Source: Actinomadura luteofluorescens (GTDB lineage: Bacteria; Actinomycetota; Actinomycetes; Streptosporangiales; Streptosporangiaceae). Taken from it: a stretch of 64,000 nt of DNA. Every line of letters starts with the position of its first letter. Within the stretch, counting starts at the first letter, position 1. Positions 43,482 through 52,858 of the stretch are shown here, piece after piece. Where the stretch lies: NCBI RefSeq assembly GCF_013409365.1, contig NZ_JACCBA010000001.1, positions 1,488,001 through 1,552,000 of the forward strand, written 5' to 3'. The notes beneath the pieces are model-generated. The model saw only the letters and a program-made list of their open reading frames with translations, had not been told where the DNA came from and did not search any database. The position numbers and the translations under genes were made by a program.

Positions 43482-44117
43482 TCAGCGGGAGCGGCGGCCG
43501 ATGAGGTAGCCGACGGCGACGCCCGCCAGGGCGACCGCGCCGCCGGTACCGAACGCGACGGCCATCGGGAGCCATACCGGGGACGGGGCCTCGGCGGCGG
43601 CGCGTCCCGGGTACACGGTCCCGGCGGGTGCGGCCGGGCCGGCGGTCACCGGCTCCGGTGCCGGGGCCAAGGCCGGGGCCGGGGCCGTGAGGTCGCGTTC
43701 GACGGCGGCGAAGAACTCTCCGGCGGTGCGCTTGGCGACGCTGCCGAGCATCCGCTGCCCGACGCCACCGACCATCCCGCCGACGACCGCGTCGGCGTCG
43801 TAGTCGACGCGGGTCGCGCCGTCGCCGTCCGACAGCCGGACGCGGACCGTGGCGTCGACCGTGCCGGGCGCGCCCTGGCCGCGGGCGCGCAGCACGAACG
43901 AGCGCGGCGGGTCGGGGTCGGCCAGCTCGACCTGCCCCACGTAGGTGCCCTGGATCGACGCGACGCCCGCGGTGACCGTCATGCGGTAGGTGCCGTCCCC
44001 CGTCTCCTCCAGGGAGCGGCACCCGGGGATCGTCCTCGCCAGCACGGCCGGGTTCTGGAGCGCGTCCCAGACGCGGTCGAGCGGCGCGGCGACGCTGGCA
44101 CTGCCGGTGAGCTGCAT
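43482..44117 (-). CDS. CoxG-like SRPBCC protein with C-terminal membrane anchor
   Basis: 211 residues. The first 145 form a SRPBCC/CoxG domain (GSASVAAPLDRVWDALQNPAVLARTIPGC, in parts; VGGMVGGVGQRMLGSVAKRTAGEFF, in parts). A Pro/Ala-rich linker leads to one membrane helix near residues 185-206 and an RRSR end. CoxG proteins help to anchor or mature CO-dehydrogenase-type Mo hydroxylases at the membrane. It fits the Mo enzyme encoded 1.3 kb away but is not in the same operon. Confidence 0.87.
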   Translation of the reverse strand: MQLTGSASVAAPLDRVWDALQNPAVLARTIPGCRSLEETGDGTYRMTVTAGVASIQGTYVGQVELADPDPPRSFVLRARGQGAPGTVDATVRVRLSDGDGATRVDYDADAVVGGMVGGVGQRMLGSVAKRTAGEFFAAVERDLTAPAPALAPAPEPVTAGPAAPAGTVYPGRAAAEAPSPVWLPMAVAFGTGGAVALAGVAVGYLIGRRSR

Positions 44118-44358
44118 GACCCGACTTTAGAGAACCCCGCCGCCTCCCCGAACGGCAACTTCTGCCGAGTACACGCCGAGGATTGGGCAGATGCACCCCC
44201 GAGGGCTCTGGGAATGGTCAGATATGTCCGCCAGGTTGCGCGCGGCGGCGAACCCCGGTCGCCGCTCGCGCGTCAACCGATGCGGACCCACTGCAGGCCC
44301 CTGAGAACTGCACCTCCCCGGGAACTGCAGACCCCCGAGCGAACGGAGTACGCGGCCG

Positions 44359-45204
44359 ATGCCAGGGAAGACGCCCGTGATCGCCATGGTCGCCGCCGGA
44401 GTGTTCGGCGTGGCCGCGGGCGGCTGGCCCGTCGTGACCGCCGGGCTGGGCGGCGAGTCCGGCCCGTCCATGCGCACGCAGCTGGCCTCCGTGCTCGACG
44501 ACCAGCGGTGGGCGACGCCCAAGCCCGGGTCGTGGACGATGCCGCAGCCCGCCGCGAACGGCCTGCCGCCCGTCATCAAGCAGATCCAGACGCAGGAGCG
44601 CGTGGTCTTCCTGACCATCGACGACGGCTACACCTACGACTCGGAGTTCGTGAACCTCGTCCGCAAGGAGAAGGTCCCCATCCTGACGTTCCTGACCTCC
44701 ACCTACATCAAGGGGCAGGGGCAGTACTTCTGGGCCATGCGCAACGCGGGCTCGCCGATGGAGAACCACACCGTCGACCACCCCAACATGGCGACGCTGG
44801 GCGCCGCGGCGCAGAAGAAGCAGATCTGCGACTCCTCCGACGCCATCCAGAAGCAGTACGGGCACCGGCCGCAGATCTTCCGGCCCCCGTTCGGCAGCTA
44901 CAACCAGACGACCTTGCAGGTCGCCAAGGAGTGCGGCATCAAGTCGGTGCTGCTGTGGTCGGCGGAGTTCTACAACGGCACCTCCGGGCCCGGCGTCGGC
45001 TACAACGGCTTCGCGCGCGCCGACGGCGCCAAGGGGTTCAAGCCCGGCGACATCATCCTCATGCACTACCGCAAGGGCCTCGCCCAGGAGTTCCAGATGA
45101 TCCTCGGCTGGATCAGGCAGGCGGGCTTCCGGCCCGCCGCCGTGCAGAACTACCTTCCGCGGTCGCTCGGCGGAAATGCCCCTGACCAGCCGTCCCACGC
45201 CTGA
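44359..45204 (+). CDS. secreted polysaccharide deacetylase (CE4)
   Basis: 281 residues. An N-terminal hydrophobic segment (PVIAMVAAGVFGVAAGGWPVV) is a signal peptide or anchor. The NodB domain has the TIDDGYTYD motif (Asp-Asp), the metal His pair in ENHTVDHPNM, RPPFGSYN and a late LMHYRKG with catalytic His. Likely acts on peptidoglycan or other N-acetylated cell-wall glycans. It is convergent with the Mo-hydroxylase operon, separated by a hairpin. Confidence 0.88.
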   Translation: MPGKTPVIAMVAAGVFGVAAGGWPVVTAGLGGESGPSMRTQLASVLDDQRWATPKPGSWTMPQPAANGLPPVIKQIQTQERVVFLTIDDGYTYDSEFVNLVRKEKVPILTFLTSTYIKGQGQYFWAMRNAGSPMENHTVDHPNMATLGAAAQKKQICDSSDAIQKQYGHRPQIFRPPFGSYNQTTLQVAKECGIKSVLLWSAEFYNGTSGPGVGYNGFARADGAKGFKPGDIILMHYRKGLAQEFQMILGWIRQAGFRPAAVQNYLPRSLGGNAPDQPSHA

Positions 45205-45271
45205 AACCGACCTTCCCGGAGGAAACCCGGTTGAGCGGGAGGCCGGGACGATCTGTGCCTAAGGTCAACAC

Positions 45272-45318
45272 GCTGGCGGGGCCGAGGTCCCCTGCTTTCC
45301 CGAGCCGGCCCCGCCAGC
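45272..45318. terminator. 13-bp perfect hairpin between convergent genes
   Basis: GCTGGCGGGGCCG (45272-45284) pairs exactly with CGGCCCCGCCAGC (45306-45318), loop 21 bases, between the deacetylase stop and the end of the Mo-hydroxylase large subunit. A probable two-way terminator. Confidence 0.75.
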
Positions 45319-45379
45319 CATCGACCGAGGCCCGTACGGGGAACCGCCCCTGGAAGAGGGCGCGGAAACAGGCGCCGCC

Positions 45380-47794
45380 TCAGGTGACGTCGGCGGCCTC
45401 GCGGACGCGCAGCGACGGGTCGTCCGCGGCGCGCAGCCGGAGCGTGTACAGCTCGTCCGGTGACAGCGGCATCGCGTCCACCCGCAGGCCCTCCGCGTCC
45501 TCGACCGCCGACGCGATCACCGCCGACACCGGAATGACGCCGGCCTCCCCCGCCCCCTTGATGCCGAGCGGGTTCAGCGGCGACGGCGTCTCCAGGTGGT
45601 CGGTCTCGATGCGCGGGACCTCCGTCGCGTACGGCATCAGGAAGTCCATGAACGAGGCGTTGAGCAGCTGCCCCGACTCGTCGTACACCATCCGCTCGTA
45701 CAGCGCGCCGCCGACGCCCTGCGCGACGCCGCCGTGGATCTGGCCCTCCACCACCATCGGGTTGATGAGCCGCCCGCAGTCGTGCACGACCGCGTACCGC
45801 AGGATCGCGACCTCGGCCGTGTCCGGGTCGACCTCCACGATCGCGGCGTGCGCGCCGGAGGAGAACGTCGAGCGCACCGGCGAGTAGTAGTCGCGGCCCT
45901 CCAGGCCGGGCTCGTCCCCGGGCGCGACGGGCGGTTCGGTGACCGGGCGCCCCACCGCGAACTGCGTCGCCGCCGCGGCCTCCTCGTCGAACGCGTACCG
46001 CAGCGGGTTGGACAGCACCGCCACCGTCCGCAGCGGGACGGCCGCCGACCGGTCGCCGCGCACGTGCACGACCCCGTCGGTGATCTCCAGGTCCTCCGGG
46101 TCGGCCTCCAGGGCCTCCCCCGCGATGCGCAGCGCCTTGCCGCGGACCTTGCGGCACGCCAGCGCGATCGCGTTGCCGCTCATCACGGCCGCGCGGGACG
46201 CGAACGTCCCGACCGCGTACCCGAACCGCCGGGTGTCGCCCGTCGTGACGTGCACGTCCTCGATGGGGACGCCGAGCTCGGCGGCGGCGATCTGCGCGAA
46301 CACGGTCTCGTGGCCCTGGCCTTGCGAGGTGAGCCCGGTCGACACGTGCACCCGCCCCGCGGTGTCGATCTCGACGTGCCCGCCCTCGTAGGGGCCGACG
46401 CCCGTGCCCTCCACGTAGACGCCGAGGCCGACGCCGATGCGGCGGCCCCGGGACGCGGCGGCGGCGCGCTCGGCCTCGAAGCCGTCCCAGCCGATCAGCT
46501 CGCGCGCCTTGCGGAGCAGCTCCGGGTAGTTCCCCGAGTCGTAGATGAGCGGGCGGCCGTCCTGGAACGTCAGGCCCTGGTCGTAGGGGAACTCGTCCGG
46601 CTGGATGAAGTTGGCGGCGCGCACGTCGGCGCGGTCGCGGCCGAGATGGCGGGCGATGCGGTCCATCGTCCGCTCCATGCAGAACACCCCTTGCGGGCGG
46701 CCCGCGCCCCGGTACGGGGTGACGATGAGGGTGTTGGTGTAGAGGCTGACGACCTCCGCCCGGTACGCGCCGATCCTGTAGGGGCCGAGGAGCTGGGTGG
46801 AGGTGACGATCGGGATGATGATCCCGTACGGGGTGTAGGCGCCGTGGTCGTGCAGGATCCGCACGTCCAGGCCGAGGACGCGGCCCTCGCCGTCGAAGCC
46901 GACCCGCACGTCCTGCAGCTGCCCGCGCTCGTGCGCGGCGGAGACGAAGTGCTCGCGGCGGTCCTCGGTCCACTTGATCTCGCGGTCGAGCAGCCGCGCC
47001 GCCCACGGCACGAGGACCTCCTCCGGCCACGGGTGGACGATCTTCACGCCGAAGCCGCCGCCGACGTCCGGCGCGATCACCTCGACCTTCCCGTTGGGCA
47101 GCCCGAGCCGCGCCGCGATCGCCGCCCGCACGCTGGTGGACGCCTGCGTCGAGGAGTACACGCGCAGCGACCCGTCGTCGGCGTCCCAGCGCGCGTAGAC
47201 GCCGCGGCCCTCCAGGGGCATGGACGCGCTGCGCTCGATGGAGAGCCGGAACTCCAGCACGTGCGGCGCGGCGTCGATCGCGGCGGCGGCGTCGCCGTTC
47301 TCCTGGACCAGGACGGCGCCCACGTTGCCGGGGACGTCGTCGTGGACCAGGTGCTCGGCGCGCTCCGCCGTCCCGATGCCGACGACGGGCGGCAGCGGCT
47401 CGTACTCGACGCGGATGCGCTCGGCGGCGTCCTCGGCCAGGTAGCGGTCGCGGGCCACGACCATCGCGACGGGCTCGCCGACGTGCCGGACGACGTCGCG
47501 GGCGAGCGGGTACCCGGTGCGGCCGTGGGTCAGCGCGGGGTGCGGGATGAGGAGCGGCAGCGGGTCGCCGACCTTCCCGGGCAGGTCCTCCCAGGTGTAG
47601 ACGGCGACGAGGCCCTCGACGTCGAGCGCCTCCGACACGTCGATGTCGACGATCCGCGCGTGCGCGTGGGGGGAGCGCACGAACGCCGCCGCGAGCGCGT
47701 CGCGCCCGAGGTCGTCGAGGTAGCGGCCGCGCCCGGTGAGGAGCCTGCCGTCCTCGCGCCGCTCGACCGGTTCACCGAACACCCGCGTGCCCAT
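45380..47794 (-). CDS. molybdenum hydroxylase large subunit, xanthine dehydrogenase/CoxL family
   Basis: 804 residues. Binds Mo-molybdopterin cytosine dinucleotide and oxidises the substrate. Visible are GEPVAMVVARDRYLAEDAAE, APDVGGGFGVKI, TPYRGAGRPQGVF, TGLTSQGQGHETVFAQIAA and the catalytic Glu in IKGAGEAGVIP. The active-site loop is AYRGAGR-like, not AYRCSFR, so it is not a form I CO dehydrogenase; it may oxidise an N-heterocycle or aldehyde. The start follows the small-subunit stop directly. With the NCS2 permease gene in the same operon, a purine or pyrimidine substrate is likely. Confidence 0.92.
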   Translation of the reverse strand: MGTRVFGEPVERREDGRLLTGRGRYLDDLGRDALAAAFVRSPHAHARIVDIDVSEALDVEGLVAVYTWEDLPGKVGDPLPLLIPHPALTHGRTGYPLARDVVRHVGEPVAMVVARDRYLAEDAAERIRVEYEPLPPVVGIGTAERAEHLVHDDVPGNVGAVLVQENGDAAAAIDAAPHVLEFRLSIERSASMPLEGRGVYARWDADDGSLRVYSSTQASTSVRAAIAARLGLPNGKVEVIAPDVGGGFGVKIVHPWPEEVLVPWAARLLDREIKWTEDRREHFVSAAHERGQLQDVRVGFDGEGRVLGLDVRILHDHGAYTPYGIIIPIVTSTQLLGPYRIGAYRAEVVSLYTNTLIVTPYRGAGRPQGVFCMERTMDRIARHLGRDRADVRAANFIQPDEFPYDQGLTFQDGRPLIYDSGNYPELLRKARELIGWDGFEAERAAAASRGRRIGVGLGVYVEGTGVGPYEGGHVEIDTAGRVHVSTGLTSQGQGHETVFAQIAAAELGVPIEDVHVTTGDTRRFGYAVGTFASRAAVMSGNAIALACRKVRGKALRIAGEALEADPEDLEITDGVVHVRGDRSAAVPLRTVAVLSNPLRYAFDEEAAAATQFAVGRPVTEPPVAPGDEPGLEGRDYYSPVRSTFSSGAHAAIVEVDPDTAEVAILRYAVVHDCGRLINPMVVEGQIHGGVAQGVGGALYERMVYDESGQLLNASFMDFLMPYATEVPRIETDHLETPSPLNPLGIKGAGEAGVIPVSAVIASAVEDAEGLRVDAMPLSPDELYTLRLRAADDPSLRVREAADVT

Positions 47795-48280
47795 TCACGT
47801 CTCCTCGGTGAGCAGGTCGGCGGCGCGGTGCACCGACTTGACGATGTTCTGGTACCCGGTGCAGCGGCACAGGTTCCCCGAGATCCCCTCCAGGACCTGG
47901 TCCTCCGTCGGGCGCGGCGTCTCCCGCAGCAGCGCCGTGACGGTGCACAGGAAGCCCGGCGTGCAGAACCCGCACTGCAGCCCGTGGCACTCGCGGAACG
48001 CGCGCTGCACCGGCGACGGCGTCCCGTCCGGCTCGGCGAGCCCCTCGACGGTGGTGACCTCGTGGCCCGCGGCGGTGACGGCGAGCATGAGGCACGACCG
48101 CACCGGCTCCCCGTCGAGCAGGACGGTGCAGCAGCCGCAGACGCCGTGCTCGCAGCCGACGTGCGTGCCGGTGAGCCCGAGGTCGTGCCGGAGCAGGTCC
48201 GACAGCAGCCGCCGCGCCGGGACGCGGGCCGCGCGGTGCGTCCCGTTGACGGTCAGGGCGACCTCGAAGCTCTCGGCCAT
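47795..48280 (-). CDS. molybdenum hydroxylase [2Fe-2S] small subunit, CoxS family
   Basis: 161 residues. The N-terminal plant-type ferredoxin domain has CEHGVCGCCTVLLDG plus a following Cys, and the C-terminal domain has CGFCTPG and CRCTGYQNI, eight cysteines for two [2Fe-2S] clusters. It passes electrons from the Mo centre to FAD. Its start overlaps the medium-subunit stop by one base and its stop abuts the large-subunit start. Confidence 0.95.
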   Translation of the reverse strand: MAESFEVALTVNGTHRAARVPARRLLSDLLRHDLGLTGTHVGCEHGVCGCCTVLLDGEPVRSCLMLAVTAAGHEVTTVEGLAEPDGTPSPVQRAFRECHGLQCGFCTPGFLCTVTALLRETPRPTEDQVLEGISGNLCRCTGYQNIVKSVHRAADLLTEET

Positions 48281-49143
48281 CAGTCCTCCGCCCGCCGCAG
48301 CGCCTCGGCCGCGGCCGCGTTCAGGGCGCGCTCGGCGAGCACGCCGGTGAGGTGGCGCCGGTAGGCGGCGCCCGCGTGGATGTCGGGCTCGGGGTCGATC
48401 CGCTCCCGGACGTGGGCGGCCGCCGCCGCCCAGTCGCCCCGGGACCCGGCGGCGCCGGTCAGGTCGAGGACGAGCGGCACCGGCGCGATGCCGAGGAAGC
48501 CCGCCCGCACGGAGGCGACCCGTAGGTCCTCGTCGAGGCCGACGACGGCGGCGACGCCGCTGAGCGCGTAGTCGCCGTGCCGGCGCGCCGTCTCGGCGAA
48601 CGCGGAGCCGGTGCGGGGCGGCGCGGCCGGGAAGAACGCCGAGACGGCCAGCTCGCCGGGCTCCAGCGCCGACTCCAGCGGCCCGAGGAAGAACGCCTCG
48701 GCCGCGATGGTGCGCCGGCCCCGCACGGACGCCGCCTCGACCGTCCCGCCGAGGACGGCCAGCACCGCGGGCATCTCGGCGGCGGGATCGGCGTGCGCGA
48801 GGCTGCCGACGACCGTCCCCCGGTTGCGGATCACCGGGTGCGCGACGTGCCGGAGCGCCCGGCCGAGCAGCGGCTGCACGGCCGCCGCCTCCGCCGAGCG
48901 CTCCACCCGCGCGTGCCGGGCGAGCGCGCCGATCCGCACGCCCTGGTCGCCGACGTGCAGCGCGTCCAGCTCCGCGACGCGGTTGACGTCGACGAGGGCA
49001 GGCGGCGCGGCCAGCCGCATGTTCAGCAGCGGGATGAGGCTCTGCCCGCCCGCGAGGACCTTCCCGCCTGGCGTGGCGGCCAGCGCGTCCAGGGCTTCGC
49101 CGAGGGTGCGCGGCGCGTGGTAGCCGAACGGAGGTGGTTTCAC
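48280..49143 (-). CDS. molybdenum hydroxylase FAD-binding medium subunit, CoxM family
   Basis: 287 residues, GTG start. FAD_binding_5 domain with AGGQSLIPLLNMRLAAP (FAD pyrophosphate) and TVVGSLAHADPAAEMPAVL, then the C-terminal CO_deh_flav_C domain. It hands electrons from the iron-sulfur subunit to the acceptor. Gene order medium-small-large is the Cox-type arrangement. The permease gene ends 44 bases upstream in the same direction. Confidence 0.94.
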   Translation of the reverse strand: MKPPPFGYHAPRTLGEALDALAATPGGKVLAGGQSLIPLLNMRLAAPPALVDVNRVAELDALHVGDQGVRIGALARHARVERSAEAAAVQPLLGRALRHVAHPVIRNRGTVVGSLAHADPAAEMPAVLAVLGGTVEAASVRGRRTIAAEAFFLGPLESALEPGELAVSAFFPAAPPRTGSAFAETARRHGDYALSGVAAVVGLDEDLRVASVRAGFLGIAPVPLVLDLTGAAGSRGDWAAAAAHVRERIDPEPDIHAGAAYRRHLTGVLAERALNAAAAEALRRAED

Positions 49144-49187
49144 CGCGCCGCCCTGTCAGCTCGCATCACTGTCGGCTCACATCCCGG

Positions 49188-50666
49188 TCAGCTCGCATCG
49201 CTCCTCGGTGTACCCGTTTCGGGCGGCTCGTGTCCGGAGTGCCTGACGGGGCCGCCGATCTCCTCCTCCGCCGGGGCGATGACGCCGCCGCCGGTGTCCT
49301 CCGGCCGGCGCAGCACGTTCAGGACGTGGTAGCCGAGCAGGACGGCGATGGTACCGAGCGCGATGCCCTGCAGCGGGAAGTCGTCGGTGATCTGGAGTGT
49401 CACGTTCCCGATCGCCAGGATGATCGCGGCCGCCACCGGGACGAGGTTGACCGGGTCGGCGAAGTCGACCCGGTTCTCGATCCAGATCTTGGCGCCGAGC
49501 AGCCCGATCATCCCGTAGAGGACGACGGTGATGCCGCCGAGGACGCCGCCCGGCGTCGCGGCGACGAGGGCCCCGAACTTCGGGCACAGCCCGAACAGGA
49601 TCGCCACGACCGCGGCGACGAGGTAGGCGGCCGTCGAGTAGATCCGCGTCGCGGCCATGACGCCGATGTTCTCGGCGTAGGTGGTGGTGGGCGAGCCGCC
49701 CACGGCGGTGGCGAGGGCGGTGCCGACGCCGTCGGCGGCGATGGCCCGGCCGAGGACCGGGTCCAGGTCGTCGCGCGTCATCGCGGCGACGGCCTTGACG
49801 TGCCCGGTGTTCTCCGCGATCAGCGCGATGACGGCGGGCAGCGCCAGCAGGATCGCCGAGGTCTTGAAGTCCGGGGCGTGCAGGTCGGGGAAGCCGAACC
49901 AGTCGGCGGCCCTGACTCCGGAGAAGTTCACCCGCTCGTGCGGGAACGCGGTGGCGACGCAGTAGGGGCCCTCGGCCGCGCACGGCTTGCCCGCCCCGTC
50001 CAGCAGGTTCTGGCCCGGCAGCACGGAGGTGATCTTGCCCGCGGTGGCGTCGAGGAGCCACGACAGGACGAAGCCGAACACCAGCGCCAGCAGGATCGTG
50101 ATCCGCGCCCAGAACCCTCGCAGCAGCACCGCGCAGAGCACCGCGAACGCCAGCGTCGCCAGCGCCACCCACTGGTCCTGCGGCCAGTACACGGTGGCGA
50201 CGACCGGGGCCAGGTTGAAGCCGATCAGCATGACCACGGCGCCGGTCACCACCGGGGGGAACACCCTGTGGATGACGTCGCCGCCCACGACGTGGATGAG
50301 CACGCCGACCGCCGCGAGCACCAGTCCCGCGACGAAGATCGCCCCGGTGACGGTGGCGCTGTCGCCGCCCGCCGCGCGGATCGCCGCGACCGCGCCGACG
50401 AACGAGGCGCTCGTGCCGAGGTAGCTCGGCACCCGGCCGCCCACGATGAGCAGGAACAGGATCGTCGCGATCCCCGACATCATGATCGCCAGGTTGGGGT
50501 CCAGGCCCATCACGATCGGGAACACGAACGTCGCCCCGAACATCGCCACCACGTGCTGGGCGCCGATGCCCGCGGTCCGCGGCCACGACAGCCGCTCGTC
50601 CGGCCGCACGACCTCCCCGGGCGGCGGCGTCCTGCCGTCCCCGTGCAGCTTCCAGCCGATCACCAT
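49188..50666 (-). CDS. NCS2-family uracil/xanthine permease
   Basis: 492 residues, about 12-14 hydrophobic segments. Proton symporter of nucleobases. Substrate-site motifs: ALIAENTGHVKA with the key Glu, and GGSPTTTYAENIGVMAATR. The TTTYAENIGV form is closer to uracil permeases (UraA group, TTYGENIG) than to xanthine/urate permeases (QNNGVIQLT), so uracil or a related pyrimidine is favoured. It follows pucR by 213 bases and heads the operon with the three Mo-hydroxylase subunits, so import and oxidation are probably coregulated. Confidence 0.9.
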   Translation of the reverse strand: MVIGWKLHGDGRTPPPGEVVRPDERLSWPRTAGIGAQHVVAMFGATFVFPIVMGLDPNLAIMMSGIATILFLLIVGGRVPSYLGTSASFVGAVAAIRAAGGDSATVTGAIFVAGLVLAAVGVLIHVVGGDVIHRVFPPVVTGAVVMLIGFNLAPVVATVYWPQDQWVALATLAFAVLCAVLLRGFWARITILLALVFGFVLSWLLDATAGKITSVLPGQNLLDGAGKPCAAEGPYCVATAFPHERVNFSGVRAADWFGFPDLHAPDFKTSAILLALPAVIALIAENTGHVKAVAAMTRDDLDPVLGRAIAADGVGTALATAVGGSPTTTYAENIGVMAATRIYSTAAYLVAAVVAILFGLCPKFGALVAATPGGVLGGITVVLYGMIGLLGAKIWIENRVDFADPVNLVPVAAAIILAIGNVTLQITDDFPLQGIALGTIAVLLGYHVLNVLRRPEDTGGGVIAPAEEEIGGPVRHSGHEPPETGTPRSDAS

Positions 50667-50879
50667 CGGGGGTCCTCCTGCTCAGCCGGCCGCGTTCCCG
50701 CGGGCCATTCATGCGGGCAAGGTAGATCTACCCTGCCCGGCGGACATCGGCGACTTCTGCCAAACCCCGCGTCCAGGATTGGGAGGACCGGCCGGTGCGC
50801 CGGCGGGCCGATCTGGGACGACGGCCCTCCGGGCGCTCCGGTGCGGCGTCCCGGGGCCACCGGGACGCCGGCGCTACCC

Positions 50880-52646
50880 TCAGATACCCCGCATGCGCAG
50901 CACGTGAAGGGCGAGGGTGAGGTTGAGCCGCAGATGAGCGTCTTCGGTGAACGCTCCGAGCATCCGTTCCAGCTTCCCGATGCGGTACCGCAGCGTGTTG
51001 TAGTGGAAGTGCAGCCGGCGCGCCGTCTCGGCGACGTTGAGGTTGGTCTCCAGCAGCACCTGGAGGGTGCGGCGCAGGTCCACCAGCTCCGGCTCGTCGT
51101 CGGCGGCGAGGTCGCCCAGCGTCTCGCGGACGAACGCGTGCAGCTCCTCGGGGTCGGAGACGAGGCTCAGCAGCCGGTACACGCCGAGCTGGTCGAAGTG
51201 CGCCCGCGCGCCCGCGCCGTTGAGCTGGCGGCCGACCCGCACGGCCTTCACCGCCTGCTCGTAGGCCTCGGGCAGCGCGGCCGGCGAGGTCACCGTCCGG
51301 CTGATGCCGGTGGAGAACGTCCGCCGCACCGGCAGGTGCTCGGCGAAGATCGACGAGGCCTCCTTGACCATCGCCTGGACCGGGCCCGCCGTCCACTCGG
51401 CGGGGTCGTCGCCCTCGGCGCCGACGATCGCGACGACCTCGTGGGCGAAGCTCGCGACGGCCGCGCCCCGGTCGTGCCGCCGGACGGCCGTCGTCCACGC
51501 GGCCGCGAGCCGCTCCTGCGCGGCCCGCTCCTCGGCGCCGCGGACACCGCGCGGGCCGCCGTCGGGCTCCGCCGCCGCCTTGCCGCGGGCCTTGCCCTCG
51601 GCGTCCTGGGCGACGGCTCCGCGCGGGCGCCCGTCCAGCTCGGCGACGACCACCATCATCGGGCGGTCCAGGTCCCAGCCGAACCCGCCGCAGTGCGCGA
51701 CGATCCGGTCGTCGCCGCCCGCGCGTCCCGCGAGGATGTCGCGCAGGAAGTCGGCGCGGTACTTGCTCTCCACGGCCGCGACGGCCTGCTGCTTGGTCAC
51801 CACGAGCGCGGCGACGGTCGCGGCGCGCTCCAGGATGCCGAGGTCGGTGCCGCGCAGGGTGCCGGCGGGGCTGAACGCGACGATCCGGCCGTGGTCGAAA
51901 CCGCCCGCCATCACCGGCACGACCAGGTGGTCGCCGGTGCCGTGCGCGCCGATGATGCCGCAGCCGCCGCGGCCGCACGCCGCGTGCCGGCCCGCGTCGA
52001 AGGCCCGCATCGCCTGGACGTGCTCGTCGGGGCCGGCGCCCGCGAGCGCCCGCTGCTCGCCGTCCAGCACCACGACCGCCACGTCCAGCAGCGTCGCGAC
52101 CTCGTCCACGACCTCCTGGAGGCCGCCGCCGCACAGCACGATCTGCACGAGCGCCCGGTGCACCTCCTCGGTGCGGGCGAGGACGGCCGCCTGCCGGTTC
52201 AGGATGTCGGTCAGCACCTGGTTCAGGATGTCGTCGAAACCGACGTCGTTCGGGAGCAGGATCAGGGGGAAGCCGCGCCGGTCCGCCTGCGCGATCATCT
52301 CGGCGGGCAGCGAGTCCAGGTAGCGGCCGAGCTTGATGGCGAGGGCGGCCAGGCCGCGCTCGTCCAGGTCCGACACCAGGTTGTCGAGGGACTGGGGGGT
52401 GTTGCGGAGGGGGTAGCCGGTGGTCAGCAGCAGTTCGTTCGGTTTGACCCACGACAGGATGTCGGGGACCTCCATCACGTTCAGCCGCTGGACGACGCGT
52501 TCGAGTCCGGCTCGTCCGGCGATGAGGCGGGCGCCGTTCAGGGTGCTGACGCCGAGGACCTCGCCGACCGAAAGGCCGTAGGTCAGTGTTCCGGTACTCG
52601 CGAGCCGGAGGGCCGGTGGGCCCGGGTCCGCAGTGGTGTAACTCAT
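50880..52646 (-). CDS. PucR-family transcriptional regulator
   Basis: 588 residues from ATG 52646 (GAGGTGA upstream). The N-terminal PucR domain reads LSVGEVLGVSTLNGARLIAG and NELLLTTGYPLRN, DERGLAALAIKLGRYLDSLP (parts). A GAF-like middle part follows, with a long Ala/Arg/Glu-rich insertion near residues 350-400. The C-terminal HTH_30 is LLETNLNVAETARRLHFHYNTLRYRIGKLE, in parts. The family controls purine catabolism. It diverges from the DUF2877-fdrA-DUF1116 operon and precedes the permease-Mo-enzyme genes, so it probably controls both. Confidence 0.9.
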   Translation of the reverse strand: MSYTTADPGPPALRLASTGTLTYGLSVGEVLGVSTLNGARLIAGRAGLERVVQRLNVMEVPDILSWVKPNELLLTTGYPLRNTPQSLDNLVSDLDERGLAALAIKLGRYLDSLPAEMIAQADRRGFPLILLPNDVGFDDILNQVLTDILNRQAAVLARTEEVHRALVQIVLCGGGLQEVVDEVATLLDVAVVVLDGEQRALAGAGPDEHVQAMRAFDAGRHAACGRGGCGIIGAHGTGDHLVVPVMAGGFDHGRIVAFSPAGTLRGTDLGILERAATVAALVVTKQQAVAAVESKYRADFLRDILAGRAGGDDRIVAHCGGFGWDLDRPMMVVVAELDGRPRGAVAQDAEGKARGKAAAEPDGGPRGVRGAEERAAQERLAAAWTTAVRRHDRGAAVASFAHEVVAIVGAEGDDPAEWTAGPVQAMVKEASSIFAEHLPVRRTFSTGISRTVTSPAALPEAYEQAVKAVRVGRQLNGAGARAHFDQLGVYRLLSLVSDPEELHAFVRETLGDLAADDEPELVDLRRTLQVLLETNLNVAETARRLHFHYNTLRYRIGKLERMLGAFTEDAHLRLNLTLALHVLRMRGI

Positions 52647-52710
52647 GCCAGGGGTCACCTCGCCTTTTGGTGCGTACATCGCCCGTGACGGCGTGATCGC
52701 TACCGATTCC

Positions 52711-52746
52711 TGATCAACACTGACAACAAAGACGAACGATGACAAC
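52711..52746. promoter_or_regulatory. TGACAAC direct repeats, candidate PucR operator
   Basis: TGACAAC occurs at 52721-52727 and 52740-52746, 19 bases apart, with a related TGATCAAC at 52711-52718. They lie in an AT-richer pocket between divergent pucR and DUF2877 genes. On the minus strand TTGTCA is a plausible -35 for pucR. Binding by PucR is an inference. Confidence 0.4.
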
Positions 52747-52858
52747 CATCCTTGGCAGAATTCTCCATACGTCCGGTGCCGGGCCCGTTCTACCGTCATG
52801 CCGGAGGCCGGGCCGCCCGCACGCCGTGCGGCCGCCGACACCGGCCTCGGGAGGATCC

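Noticed and set aside
45380..49143. Carbon monoxide dehydrogenase (CoxMSL)
   Set aside because: The gene order fits, but the large-subunit loop is YRGAGR, not the AYRCSFR of CO-oxidising form I enzymes, and the neighbours point to N-heterocycle metabolism.
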